Source: Symsagittifera roscoffensis (taxonomy: Eukaryota; Xenacoelomorpha; Acoela; Convolutidae). From it: 64,000 nt of DNA. Position numbers and translations under genes: made by a program. The notes under the pieces are model-generated. The model was not told the DNA's origin, did no database searches, and was given only the letters and a program-made list of their open reading frames with translations. The stretch is from NCBI RefSeq assembly GCF_963678635.1, contig NW_026971708.1, positions 62,001 through 126,000 on the forward strand, given 5' to 3'. This document shows, piece by piece, positions 11,901 through 23,900 of the stretch; position 1 is the first letter of the stretch, and the number at the start of each line of letters is the position of its first letter.

Positions 11901-12945
11901 AAACCTATTTCAGAAGAAAGCATTTGAAAAGAAATCTAAAAATTTGATCATCACTGGATGTGTGGGGTCTGGGAAAAGCTTAATACTCATTGCTAGGCTT
12001 TTGTATCAAGGTTTGAACAATCGTCAATTAAAACTACTTCTAGTAGTTTTCAACGAATCGAAACTAGTTGAATACAAACAAATTTTTGAAAATGCAAACC
12101 TCGTTTGCTCAGAAATTTCTGAAAAAAATTTCAATCAAAAGATGTGGCAAGGTACAGTCGGAATTGTACATTGCAACACGAAAAGAGATCACTCACAAAC
12201 TCAAAGTTTCCTGGATGAGCTCTCCAAAAACGTAGCAATCTATGTTGACGATGCACATGCATCAAACATTGCTTTATCGGTTTCTAACTGCTCTTGTTTA
12301 ACTATTGACTACAACCAAAGTCACTTGTTACGTAATTAGGCATCAAAACGCAGCTTTCAGGGATTCGATATCGTATCACTCAGGGACAATTATCGCAGTA
12401 CATGGAATATAGTGTCCAATTTAATAAGTTTATCGAACACAATTGAGTCGAAAGAAGAAACACAGCTTAACTTCATGGAACGCCATCCCAATCTCTCCCA
12501 TAATCCTAGTCACGGCCATCTAATTCATGGTCCACTGACCGAAATTTTCGTTATTCGAAGCGACTCTCAGCAATTATTTTCTTTCCCTGGCAAATTTCTT
12601 CACCTTGCGCTAAAAAATAAAGCGTTCAAATGTCAAGTTTTCTGTGTGAATATTCCAAGTGATTCGTTTGCATTAGGTGATATCCTAAACGAGGTATTAG
12701 GAACAGCTTTTGTCACCAAAGTGGATTCATCAGAACAAAATATCTACTCTACAGAGTTTGGAGCATGTTTAATTGTGATACAATTCGCAAATCTAGACAC
12801 AAGGATGTTGCGTTTACTGTACAATGTTTATTCCAGAGCCAGATCGTACTGCGAAATAATGGTTATAGTGGACGACCAGTATAGTGCCGATGACTTAGAA
12901 GAATTTCTTAACATTTTTAAAGACGCCAAAATCAGAAACATCTGA
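8916..12945 (+). pseudogene. NERD-array / SF1 helicase protein gene, three breaks
   Basis: One gene split over three frames. From ATG 8916 (context caaaaATGg) it encodes three related ~320-residue modules and then a superfamily-1 helicase. Each module has an E-x-x-x-YxxL helix, a 'DFLVFGPSY'-type strand, an 'FRVHRFVAFP'-type strand and a 'WW' segment. This is the layout of NERD (nuclease-related, PD-(D/E)xK-like) domains. Module 1 (8916 to ~9850) ends its key strand in IIDI and module 2 (~9860-10800) in IIDV. Only module 3 (~10800-11800) has IEVKN, the complete ExK signature. The helicase shows Walker A GCVGSGKS (~11959), a Walker B-like YVDDAH, IDYNQS (motif III), LRDNYRST (motif IV region) and YSRARSY (motif VI). 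Breaks: a one-base loss near 10118-10121, another in the A run at 11332-11336, and TAG at 12337. Continuity of motifs across each break shows one ancestral frame. Either this is a pseudogene or the two frameshifts are assembly errors. AATAAA lies at 12995. Confidence 0.75.
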
Positions 12946-12994
12946 TCCGAGGATGAACTGACTATTTCAACTTAAACATGTTAATGCGAGTGAA

Positions 12995-13000
12995 AATAAA
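12995..13000 (+). terminator. Candidate polyadenylation signal of the NERD-helicase gene
   Basis: AATAAA about 50 bp after the TGA stop at 12943, within an A-rich run. Confidence 0.4.
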
Positions 13001-13379
13001 AAAAAGACGTAATCAACTGCGGTGCTGCCTGATTACAATGAAAAACTCACCTGAAGCTTGTCTAGAGCGCCAATAACGAATGAAAACACGGTTAAAAACC
13101 ATTGAGAACTTGCAGAGCATTGATGGAAACCAGAAATTTTTGTGCGTATTTCAATCAAATTCTCAAGAGAAATTGTTGCACTCGAATGAAGTGTTGTGAA
13201 ATTACAAGTATAAGTATAAATTCATCAGTTTTGTGAAATTACAACTATAAGTGTAAGTTCATCAGTTTTCAGGTGGTCCGATAGTTTTTTTGGTGTAATA
13301 CGCAAACTCAGATTGCAAAAAGAATTGTTTCAACGGTTCTTAAGCTGCGGCAATGAAGGATGTAGTGCTGCTCTGGGAG

Positions 13380-15620
13380 GGGGGATAAGTAAAACAATGA
13401 CCAGACTTCATTGACTGGATTAGCGCACACTGTAACCAGCTGCTGGAGCTTCTCAAGCGTGAGAAAGAAGACAGAACTAGTATACTGTGAAACTTTCTTC
13501 GCGCATCAGTTTTTTTTAATTTTCCCACATTCTTGTTCCCGACATTCCAAAACACATAGCAAATTTTGTTCTTTTGGTAATTTTATCCTTCCTATGTCTT
13601 CTTGGCAGCACAATCCTATCCTTGGTGAGTTTTGTTTTCATGTTCTTGGGTGAATTTTTTTGGGGAGGCAGATAAATAAAACAATGACCAGACTTCATTG
13701 ATTGGATTAGCACACACTGTAACCAGCTGCTGGAACTTCTCAAGCGTGAGAAAGAAGACAGAACTAGTATACTGTGAAACTTTCTTCGCGCATCAGTTTT
13801 TTTTAATTTTCCCACATTCTTGTTCCCGACATTCCAAAACACATAGCAAATTTTGTTCTTTTGGTAATTTTATCCTTCCTATGTCTTCTTGGCAGCACAA
13901 TCCTATCCTTGGTGAGTTTTGTTTTCATGTTCTTGGGTGAATTTTTTTGGGGAGGCAGATAAATAAAACAATGACCAGACTTCATTGATTGGATTAGCGC
14001 ACACTGTAACCAGCTGCTGGAACTTCTCAAGCGTGAGAAAGAAGACAGAACTAGTATCCTGTGAAACTTTCTTCGCGCATCAGTTTTTTTTAATTTTCCC
14101 ACATTCTTGTTCCCGACATTCCAAAACACATAGCAAATTTTGTTCTTTTGGTAATTTTATCCTTCCTATGTCTTCTTGGCAGCACAATCCTATCCTTGGT
14201 GAGTTTTGTTTTCATGTTCTTGGGTGAATTTTTTTGGGGAGGTAGATAAATAAAACAATGACCAGACTTCATTGATTGGATTAGCGCACACTGTAACCAG
14301 CTGCTGGAACTTCTCAAGCGTGAGAAAGAAGACAGAACTAGTATCCTGTGAAACTTTCTTCGCGCATCAGTTTTTTTAATTTTCCCACATTCTTGTTCCC
14401 GAGATTCCAAAACACATAGCAAATTTTGTTCTTTTGGTAATTTCATCTTTCCTATGTCTTCTTGGCAGCACAATCCTATCCTTGGTGAATTTTGTTCATG
14501 TTCTTGGGTGAATTTTTTTTTGGGGGGGGGGGCAGATAAGTAAAACAAGGACCAGACTTCATTGACTGGATAATCGCACACTGTAACCAGCTGCTGGAAC
14601 TTCTCAAGCGTGAGAAAGAAGACAGAACTAGTATCCTATGAAACTTTCTTCGCCCATCAGTTTTTTTAATTTTCCCACATTCTTGTTCCCGAGATTCCAA
14701 AACACATAGCAAATTTTGTTCTTTTGGTAATTTCACTTTCCTATGTCTTCTTGGCAGCACAACCCTATCCTTGGTGAGTTTTGTTCATGTTCTTGGGTGA
14801 ATTTTTTGGGGGGGGGGCAGATAAGTAAAACAAGGACCAGACTTCATTGACTGGATAATCGCACACTGTAACCAGCTGCTGGAACTTCTCAAGCGTGAGA
14901 AAGAAGACAGAACTAGTATCCTATGAAACTTTCTTCGCCCATCAGTTTTTTTAATTTTCCCACATTCTTGTTCCCGAGATTCCAAAACACATAGCAAATT
15001 TTGTTCTTTTGGTAATTTCACTTTCCTATGTCTTCTTGGCAGCACAACCCTATCCTTGGTGAGTTTTGTTCATGTTCTTGGGTGAGTTTTTTGGTGGAGG
15101 CAGATAAGTAAAACAATGACCAGACTTCATTGACTGGATTAGCGCACGCTGTAACCAGCTGCTGGAACTTCTCAAGCGTGAGAAAGAAGACAGAACTAGT
15201 ATCCTGTGAAACTTTCTTCGCGCATCAGTTTTTTTAATTTTCCCACATTCTTGTTCCCGAGATTCCAAAACACATAGCAATTTTTGTTCTTTTGGTAATT
15301 TCACTTTCCTATGTCTTCTTGGCAGCACAACCCTATCCTTGGTGAGTTTTGTTCATGTTCTTGGGTGAATTTTTTGGGGGAGGCAGATAAGTAAAACAAT
15401 GACCAGACTTCATTGACTTGATTAGCGCACACTGTAACCAGCTGCTGGAACTTCTCAAGCGTGAGAAAGAAGACAGAACTAGTATCCTGTGAAAATTTCT
15501 TCGCGCATCAGTTTTTTTCTTAATTTTCCCACATTCTTGTTCCCGAGATTCTAAAACACATTGCAATTTTTGTTCTTTTGGTAATTTCATTTTTCCTATG
15601 TCCTCTTGGCAGCACAAAGA
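13380..15620. repeat. Tandem repeat, ~285-bp unit, 8 copies
   Basis: The phrase 'accagacttcattga' recurs near 13399, 13686, 13973, 14260, 14551, 14837, 15119 and 15401, giving steps of about 282-291 bp. Each unit carries a G-run, 'aaccagctgctgg', 'ctcaagcgtgagaaagaagacagaactagtat', a poly-T tract and 'cacattcttgttcccga'. The first copies are nearly identical; later ones differ by short indels, mainly in the homopolymers. Open frames run through several units on both strands (up to 163 codons, minus strand 14581-14090). They only reflect the repetition, and no protein family is recognised. Confidence 0.9.
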
Positions 15621-16415
15621 TGCTAATGCTCTATCCGACTGTCCTAACCTACCTTTATAATACCTCCGCGCCCAATTCCTGTAACCTCAAAGCTAATGTC
15701 TAGACAAATTTTCAGGTCGAAGCGCAAAAATGTATCAAGTTTTTTTGAAAACGAGAATTTTATTTAATTTAATCAGCCAGTGAAAACTCGTTTTGAATAA
15801 AAATTCTTTTTACCAAAACTTTGACAACTGCATGCTTGAGATCATAGGAAATACCTTTTGTTGCTTCAAATCAGTTTTTATATTTTGCAGTGTTTTCCAG
15901 AGAATTTTCAATCTCCTTTGAAGTCAAGTTGTGGAGAAATTGAAAGACATGATTGAACAATAGCCCGGGTTGACAAAAAAACGTATCATACAATATTATA
16001 CAACTTTATAGGCTAGAAATAATGCATGAAACTAGAAAAATAAGCATTTTTTCTCTACAATGAGACTTAATGATAAAAATGCTTGTCAGTTTCTGGAAAC
16101 AAACAACTTTGTGCAATAAACAGTTTCGTTAAATAGAAGGCTCAATTTGTTTTAATTGAACATTCTACGATGAGCAGTTTCCCATGCACCGAAGTTTTAG
16201 CATTTGTTTGCATAAAAGAAACTTTCGCAAAATTTCTGAGTTTTGTTTTCAAATTTTGTGTAATGTCTTAAAACACAACAAACAAAAATTTTCCTACATA
16301 AGAAGACCAAGATTGTAATTGGCCGTTTTTGGGCAGATCAAATGTATTTGGTGTTATTTGGTGATGGGTCAATTCAGGTTGGGATTTTAACACAGAAGTA
16401 TATATATACCAATAA
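15621..16415. other. Non-coding, nothing recognised
   Basis: AT-rich spacer between the 285-bp tandem array and the hAT MITE. No gene or clear repeat seen. Confidence 0.4.
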
Positions 16416-16768
16416 CAGGGCGGATCTAGGATTTTCTCGAGGGGGGGGGGCGGATTTTCACAAAAAATTCGAAAATTTTGACGACCTTTTTTTTAGGTCG
16501 ACCAAACTGATTTTTCGAGCTCTCCCAAAGCACTGTTTTGCCCCTATTTTGGCTAAATTTTCTGCGCCGCAGGCAAACTTTTGAAAAATCAGTAAAAAAA
16601 AGCCGTTTTTGGGCACTTTTAGAAAAATTTTAGGGTCGGTCAGCCAAAAATGGATTTCTGAAAAAGTATCAAAGGGGGACCCTTTGGGTCGGCAGGGGGT
16701 CGAATCCCTGAGGGGGGGCATCCGCCAAACCCATCCGCCGCCCCCCTCCCCCCCTAAATCCGCCCCTG
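16416..16768. mobile_element. hAT-type MITE, 353 bp
   Basis: A non-autonomous DNA transposon. Its left end reads CAGGGCGGATCTAGGATTTT, and its right end is the complement (CAGGGGCGGATTTAGG on the minus strand). It is flanked on both sides by the 8-bp duplication accaataa (16408-16415 and 16769-16776), as expected for hAT elements. Inside each terminus lies a G or C run. Open frames inside are too short to encode a transposase. Confidence 0.85.
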
Positions 16769-16812
16769 ACCAATAAACTAACTTTTTGTACATGGCTAGA
16801 AAATTTTTACTC

Positions 16813-16918
16813 AGTTGTTGAAAATAGTGTGCAACTTTTTTTTCGTAAATTGTTCGTTTTAGTACAGTTGTTGAAAATAGTGTGCAACTTTTTTTTCGTA
16901 AATTGTTCGTTTTAGTAC
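16813..16918. repeat. Two-copy 53-bp tandem duplication
   Basis: The unit beginning 'cagttgttgaaaatagtgtg' and ending 'gttcgttttagta' occurs twice in succession with no visible difference, so it is a recent local duplication. Confidence 0.85.
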
Positions 16919-16919
16919 A

Positions 16920-19670
16920 AACGAGCTTGCTATCAAAAAAAGCGAAAACTACGTTTGACCTTAATTTTTTTCTACAGAAATCGATTTGTTATGTAGACAT
17001 TTTGTAGGCATCATTTGTCATAGCTTTTCTATGACAATCGCCTCTAAAACATTGCAAGGATTTGGGTTAGAGTTCGAAGATTTAGTTGCCCAATTTTGTG
17101 CAATTTCATAAAACTGAGCTTCGTGCTAAAAATTAGTTTTTAGCTCGCATTTTCATGGAAATTACCTTATTTTATGGGATAGCCTATCATAATTAACTAT
17201 CAACAAATAGTGCTTCAAGATAGCCAGGAGCTAAAGACTGTTTGTCACTGTTTCTTAACTTCCGAGAGTGTGCAAAAACGGACAGAATTTTTTTTCCGAA
17301 AAAGAGCGAAGCAATGAATAAACCGATTCATTTTGCAGACGAAAGTTTGGGTTTTGACGTGACAGGCAAGGCAATATTTTGGCGCTTCCACAAATTTAAT
17401 TTGTTTGTTCCTCAAATTTAATGTGCATCTGCACCGAAAGTCTCTTAGGACTCTGCGATGCCATTAAATAGTATCAAAAAGCAAACCCTTTGGTTAATGA
17501 GAGGGTGAAGTACCTGAGAGCGGGCCATAAACCAGCAGCTGCAAAACAAAGAACAAAATCACCAACTTTTTACAGTTAAATTTCATCAAATAAACAAAAC
17601 AAAATTACAAAAAATGGTGCGTTTTTTGTTCAATTTGTGAAAAAGAAAATTTTTGCTTTATAACTGCTTTGAGTAAAACATTGGCAGCATTTGATTTTAT
17701 CGATTTTTCTTTAAAGAATGCTATATCACGCCACTGCGCTTATTTCATCAATTTTTGTTCGGCTGTTAATTAAGTATAGTATTGGTTCTGTATATAATCA
17801 TAAGTCAAAACAGCTGGAGATTTTTTTTGAGTTACTCGGAATGTTGGATGAGATTTTTTGTTTGTGCATGTTATTTCAAGAAAATTGCGATAGCTCATGA
17901 AAGCTATAAGGTAGATTGTTCTTGTATTTTATATGGCATAACTAGATTATGGAAACGCAGTTGTGAACATTTCACTTCCGGTTTTGTATTTATGCGATTG
18001 CTTCGTTGAAACTTGCACTAAACCAAAAATTGTTTTAAATTTTAAAAATAAAACGTTTTAAGATAGCCCATTTAATGAAAAATTTAATCATTTTTGAATT
18101 AAGTCCAACAAATCTATGGGAAATTATAACATAACTTTTTGAAAACGGGACATTCAAAATCGGAACCAGTCATCAAAACCAACCAGTGAAAACAATGGTT
18201 GTTGCAGAGTTTTGGCAAACCGTATTTTTCTGTGAGACTATACCATAGAACACGGTAAGATTATGTTTCGAAACTACATAATTTGTGATACATAAATAAT
18301 GAGAAAGTTTCACGTGGAAAAAAAAAAAGAAAAAGGCAAACTTGCATCAAGTTCTATGGTCTAATTAATATCGAGCGCTTGCGCCGCCGAAGGTACGCCT
18401 TAAATCAGCATACATTTTAAAATGTTTTCGCGCTATTAATTAAAAGAAACACAGCCATTAATTTACTTGCAATTATTTTCCAAGCCTGTGAGCTCTTAAT
18501 ATGATACAACCGCATAAATTCATAGTAAAAACATATTTGAATTGGGTCAAAAACAAATCTAATCTCTATCTACCCCAATGTTGTAATCTTTTTGCTGCGG
18601 TAATTAATACAGTCGATAATACTTTGTGCAAATATGGAGCAAACATTAACTTTTAAGTTTGTGCTTTTTTTCTGAGCCTTGCTAAAGCTTTCAACTTTAT
18701 TTTTCATCAAAAAATTTTTAAAACATTGATTTGAACGCTTTTTTATTTAAATTTCAAATCTCTCCAATGTGTTTCTCAGAGACTGTAATCCATGACTGAC
18801 CTTTTGAAATCACCAAAATGTATCAAAAGGTGCAGCTTCATGCCCATTAGATTTCTCATTAAGTCAACGAATAGAAACAAATCAACAGAACAGTAAAGTT
18901 GGTGCAATTGCTGACAACACGAAAATCTCCGGAAAAAGTAACTCAATATGGGCTCAGAAAAATCCAGTACCCACAATAATAGACGAAAATGATAATTGAA
19001 TGAAAATAAACTGGTTCTTCATATCGCTCAAACAAAACACACTTTTTGGTGACTAGAAAAGAATTGGACATTTTGTCTAAAAAAACAAAAAAATTAATAT
19101 AGCTAATGCAGTTTATTTAGTATCTCTGAACGATATCTGGTATCATTAGAAACAAGGATCGTGCTGTCATACTTTTTTCATGTTTTGAAATTTAGTACAC
19201 CTGCACTGACGAAGTTGAAATTGTAATTCAAATTGGTTTTATCCAGATAAAATTCGTAAAACAAATTGAATTACTTTCGCCCAATTAGATACTTAGCCCA
19301 ATAAAATACAATAAATTGATTTAGAATGGAAGAAATAGGTTTTTACGGAAGAAACAAAAAATCGGTTTGACTGTCTAAAAAATGGACAAATCGATTTAAA
19401 TCCAATTTTTGTTACTAATATTTGGATGAAAATAAAACCACAATAAGTGTTGGACAAAAAATGGATCTAAATTGGCTTAGAATAGATTGAAGTTGATTTT
19501 TAAACGAAATTTTCGTATCAAACTAAATCGATTTCAAATCGAATCAAATCGACTTTTAAGGTTTTGGCTACTTAGCTACATATCTCTGAAAAATGGATTG
19601 TAATCCATTCCTTGTCAATACAGCAGCGTTTTTTCAAAATCTACATTTGTCACTGTAACAAATTAAACAA
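16920..19670. other. Non-coding, AT-rich
   Basis: No gene recognised. Around 19310-19560 the short phrase 'atcgattt(a/c)aatc' recurs several times in both orientations, possibly remnants of an old repeat. Confidence 0.4.
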
Positions 19671-20219
19671 AACTGCTCGTATCAGGGCGAAGCCCTGAAT
19701 TTTTCGACAGCCTATTAAGGTTTAGGGAGCAGTAATAACATTAAAAAATTTAAAAGTAATAAAACAAAATCAAAAAATTTTTTCCCTGAAATTTGAAATT
19801 TTTGATAAAAATCATCCCCCCACACACCATTTAAAGTACAAAAGGATGGATTTCGCTACTTGTAACAAATCAATTAGCAAATAAGCTTCGTTAAACCAAT
19901 TTGGAAAGATTTCTAAGACGGATTAACTCTCCGCTTACGCGTTAATAGCGCGAAAGATATCGCGCGTAATTTGTCCCACATTGGCCAAAATGGCAATCTT
20001 TAAACCCCTATAAATTTACGAAAAATGATAGATTTTAAATGATAGACAGGTAAAATATTTTTTTAAAACTTGAGCTCAAAACAACAATACGTTTCGAATG
20101 AAATAAAAAAAATTCCGTCAGAAATGGCTAGTTAAAAAGTCGAAATTTGTCTGAAGAAAAAAAACCCACCCAGAGCACAAATATTCCGTTACTTTCGTAT
20201 CGAAAGTCGGAACAACAAG
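19671..20219 (+). repeat. Interspersed repeat family R1, copy A (complete)
   Basis: Begins with a hairpin-forming stretch, ctgctcgtatcagggcgaagccctg. It contains a 'ggagcagtaataacat' block, then the palindromic core 'gcgttaatagcgcgaaa...cgcgcg', then 'ggccaaaatggcaatctttaaacccc'. It ends with the hairpin actttcgtatcgaaagt followed by cggaac. The inner phrases gttcc/cgac-like at the left and cggaac at the right are complementary, like short terminal inverted repeats. No coding capacity; a non-autonomous element of unknown class. Confidence 0.75.
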
Positions 20220-20973
20220 CAAGTTTGTAGGAGAATGTAGTTTGTAAAAAATGAGCTATTTTCCTGGCAAATTTCAGGCTCAATTTTTTGTTTTATGTCT
20301 CAAACTTCTACAGCTAAACTATCTGTCAGCCAACGCAGCTTACCAAAAAAATTGATATGTCCATAACTTATATGTTAAAAATTTTTCAAAGTCTGGTAGG
20401 AAAAGATATCTGTTGCGGATAGTAGTTGGAAATAAAAAGAGCAATAACTAAACAAAATGTGAAGTTAGAATTTAGATTTTAAAATTATATCTATTGCTTC
20501 ATTTTCAGATTATTTATTATTTACGAAAAGTTTTGACTTTATAACATAGGTAGTGAGTTGCATACCTACATGGTGACGGCAACTTTGATTAGTATTTTTC
20601 GTGACAAATGTACTTAATAGCAACATGTATTTTTGGAAACTAATTTTAAAACATTCAAAAACTACATGTTTTTAAGAAAAAACTGATTCGTGGAAACGTG
20701 ACGCTAATTCAGTTTCAATGCGTTTTCCCACACCCAATGATTGTATGACTTACAAATGTTCAATATGTAGAACTGTTTGATAATTTTGTTTTCCAATTTA
20801 TAAAACATCGTAAAAAAATTTCTGCTCTTGAAAGTTGTCCCGCGATAGAATCTCGGATTACGGAATGTCAATTTAGTCGGAAAACATAATTCAAGGAAAA
20901 GGGAGAAACCAGAAAACTTGCACTCAAACACGCAGCAACAAGAGGAATCTCAAGTTCCATTGGTTAATTTTTA

Positions 20974-23900
20974 TTAAGATTTTTCGAGAGTTTCTATATT
21001 CTGATCTTCAGCAACTCTTCCGCAAAACAGTGCTTTCAGGTACCGGTAGATCATCTTTGCGGGTTCCTGGAATGCGCGCAGCATCACAATCAATAAAACT
21101 GAGTTGATGAACCCGTACGCATGTTTCAATGCCATCAGAGCGGGACTGAGCACTGTAAAAGAGTGGTACTTTGTGTTCCACTGTTTCGTAGAGATCGCGA
21201 GGTCTTCGAAATATCTCCTTACATCTGATCCCCAGCTGTAGCAGTAATAGTTAGACCAAGGTTTTCACTAGATCATGGAATTTATTCACGGAATTTTCAA
21301 AAGATAAGACGAAAAAAACAGAATTCTCGACTTATTCCACCCTTTTTAAAAATTGGTTAACTGACTTTTTGAGTAATTTTGAGAACAGAAATGCGCCAAA
21401 TTTTTCAACCAAAACAATTCGCATGGCGCTTTTGCTAAATTTGAAACCAGCGTTTCTCAGCGTTCTTTCATGTGATTGGTTGGGTAGATTATTTTATTTT
21501 TTTTGTAGATTATGATTTAGTTTACCCTATATGTAGCAATCTACGCTATGTAGTTTAACGTATGTAGCAAAAACATTATAGTTTTTGATATTTTTTTGCA
21601 TATTTTCAAGGTTTTGTAAGGCTTAGATTTGGAAAAAAATGGGCTTTTTCTGCTTTACTTTTATTTTTGTTTAATATATTTTGCCTCGAGATTCTTCTAG
21701 CAGCCTTTTTCAGTAGCTAGAGCTGAGGAAGTGTCAAGAGTTACTTAAGGTACAAATATAACCCTGGATAGATTTAAATACTACCAAGTTCTAGAGTTAT
21801 AAGTTAAAATGAGCATTTGAGCATTGTGTCCAACGGAAATGGCTTAGTAATGATTGTGTGTCTTGAAGACCGATTATTTTAATTTTTTTCTTTATTTCGC
21901 TTTTTTCAATTTTTTTCATCAATTAGTCACTATGAAAAAAACATTGTTTTAGGTTTTCACAAACAGTTTATGAGTTGGTCTATCACTGTGAGTCGTTTGA
22001 CTCCATATCGTAAAGTAGATAAGAATCAAAAATGAGATGTGGCAGAACACAGCAAATCCATGACAAGTACAGGAATCCGAAAGCCTTCGTAAGTTTCCTG
22101 TTGGCTGTAGTCTGGCGAACATTTCGAAGGGTTTGAATGATTTTGAAGTAGAAAAACCCAGCCAAAATTCCAGCTGCTATGAAAAATGCGAACTCAATTA
22201 TTCTTTTAGAATATACGTTCCATTGCAACCAGCATTCATCGCAGACTGTATCGTACGTATTGTCCTTCAAAATTTGTCAAAATTGGAAGAGAAAACTTTT
22301 GTCGGCAATTTGGCCGTGAAAATTTAACTTGGCAGGTTTAAGATGACTTCCGACCCACTGTTCGAACGTTAATGTTTTTCATTTGTTTTTTTTTAGGTTC
22401 AGATTTTTCACTAAGTTGTTTTAAATACTGCCGTTTTTTTTTAATTGCTGGTTGAACATCGCCCATGTTGGACTTCATTAAAATTTCCCGGAAATCATTA
22501 AGTTTATTTGAATTTCTGTAACTTTATTCATTTTTATCGGAAAGCCTCCGGTGTCTCACAACTATGTTTGGCTTTTTTCAATTTTCTTTGTTCCACTATC
22601 CGAGATATTTTGAATTTGAATCTACCCTACTATAACATTTGTTCTAAATTTATCTAAAGTTCCTGCAAATTTTCAAATTGATTGGTTTCATAAAGACTAC
22701 TTTCTGTTTTTCTAAGGTTTTGATCTGTATTGTTGATGTTGTCATGAATTGAGTCATTTATATACGCATAGGTTGTTTGAAGAAACAATTTTGTGTGTTA
22801 AGAAACTTGCAGTTTCAAGCAGCTAACTAGAATTAAAACCTCCAATTCACCATGGAGAGCGGAATGTTTCCAGGTAGTCGTAGTGACGAGTTGGGACTTC
22901 CATCGTTCTACTTTTTTTTGGTTTCAAGTCCAACTTTGACAAATTTTACAAATCGCATGTTCAAAATGTAGTCTCCCACAACACAAGAGGGTACAATGAC
23001 TGCACATAAAGATATCAAGGAATAGTAGATGATCTTGTTTTTTCTCGATAGAATTTGTTTCACTGAATGAGGTTTGCAAACAATCACCCATCGCTCAAAG
23101 CTCATTCCGACCATGAGGAAGCATTGACAGTAAAAAGGAAACACTTCCATCGTCTCATTGAAATATTTGAAGTAGTTTTCCAGAAGTCGTTCTTCGTTGC
23201 TCCAATCGGAAAGAGGTAGAAGCTTCTGCACCAGTGCAGTCTCACAAAAAGTTGAGTATGGGTTGCTGAAGGGTTTTGCTTCCGCTGTTTTTATTTGATT
23301 CAACAAGTATTGAACCATTAGATCTTGTTAACTTTCACCCGTCCCTTTTGCATGGGGGATTCGCTACAAGGTACAAAAAATCCTTACTGCGACAAAGCTC
23401 GCAATAAAGACAACTGGCATTAAACGCCAACTCGCAATATACTCAACACCGCAGTCGCTTAGCGAAGTTATAATTTAATTTTGATTGTGAAATTTTGAAT
23501 ATTTTTTTTGAAATGATTAGAAGGGCTGATGCCGGAGCTGTGTTGAAAACGTTGAAATTTGAAACTTGAATTTATTTAGGTGAAAACTCGTAAAACCATA
23601 TCTAACTCCATTTGCATTTCAATAACACCAACCACATAAAAAAAGCTGTTCAGTTTGTCGAGGTATGCCCGGAAAAACTTTTACATAAGTTGCGAAAAGA
23701 TATTGACTAAGAATGATATAAAAAAAGCCCAGAAGTAAACTATTGCCTTTGACAAAATTACAATAAAAATTGTAGAGCCGATCCAATTGATATTGTGAAA
23801 ATTACTTTAATTTATCCGGTATAAGTTGATTCGATCTGATCAAAATTAAAACATTTTAATGAAATAATCCGCCAAGGTTGCTGCATAGTAAAACTACGAG

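Noticed and set aside
11356..12339. The helicase frame as a separate gene starting at 11356
   Set aside because: That start is TTG, and the homologous module sequence continues upstream in another frame; it is the same gene after a single-base lesion.
12412..12945. A separate 177-codon gene
   Set aside because: It is in frame with the preceding helicase frame, and the conserved NYRST motif lies between the TAG and this start.
13516..15617. Families of similar proteins on both strands in the 285-bp array
   Set aside because: The frames are copies of the repeat unit, change length with homopolymer indels, and show no family features.
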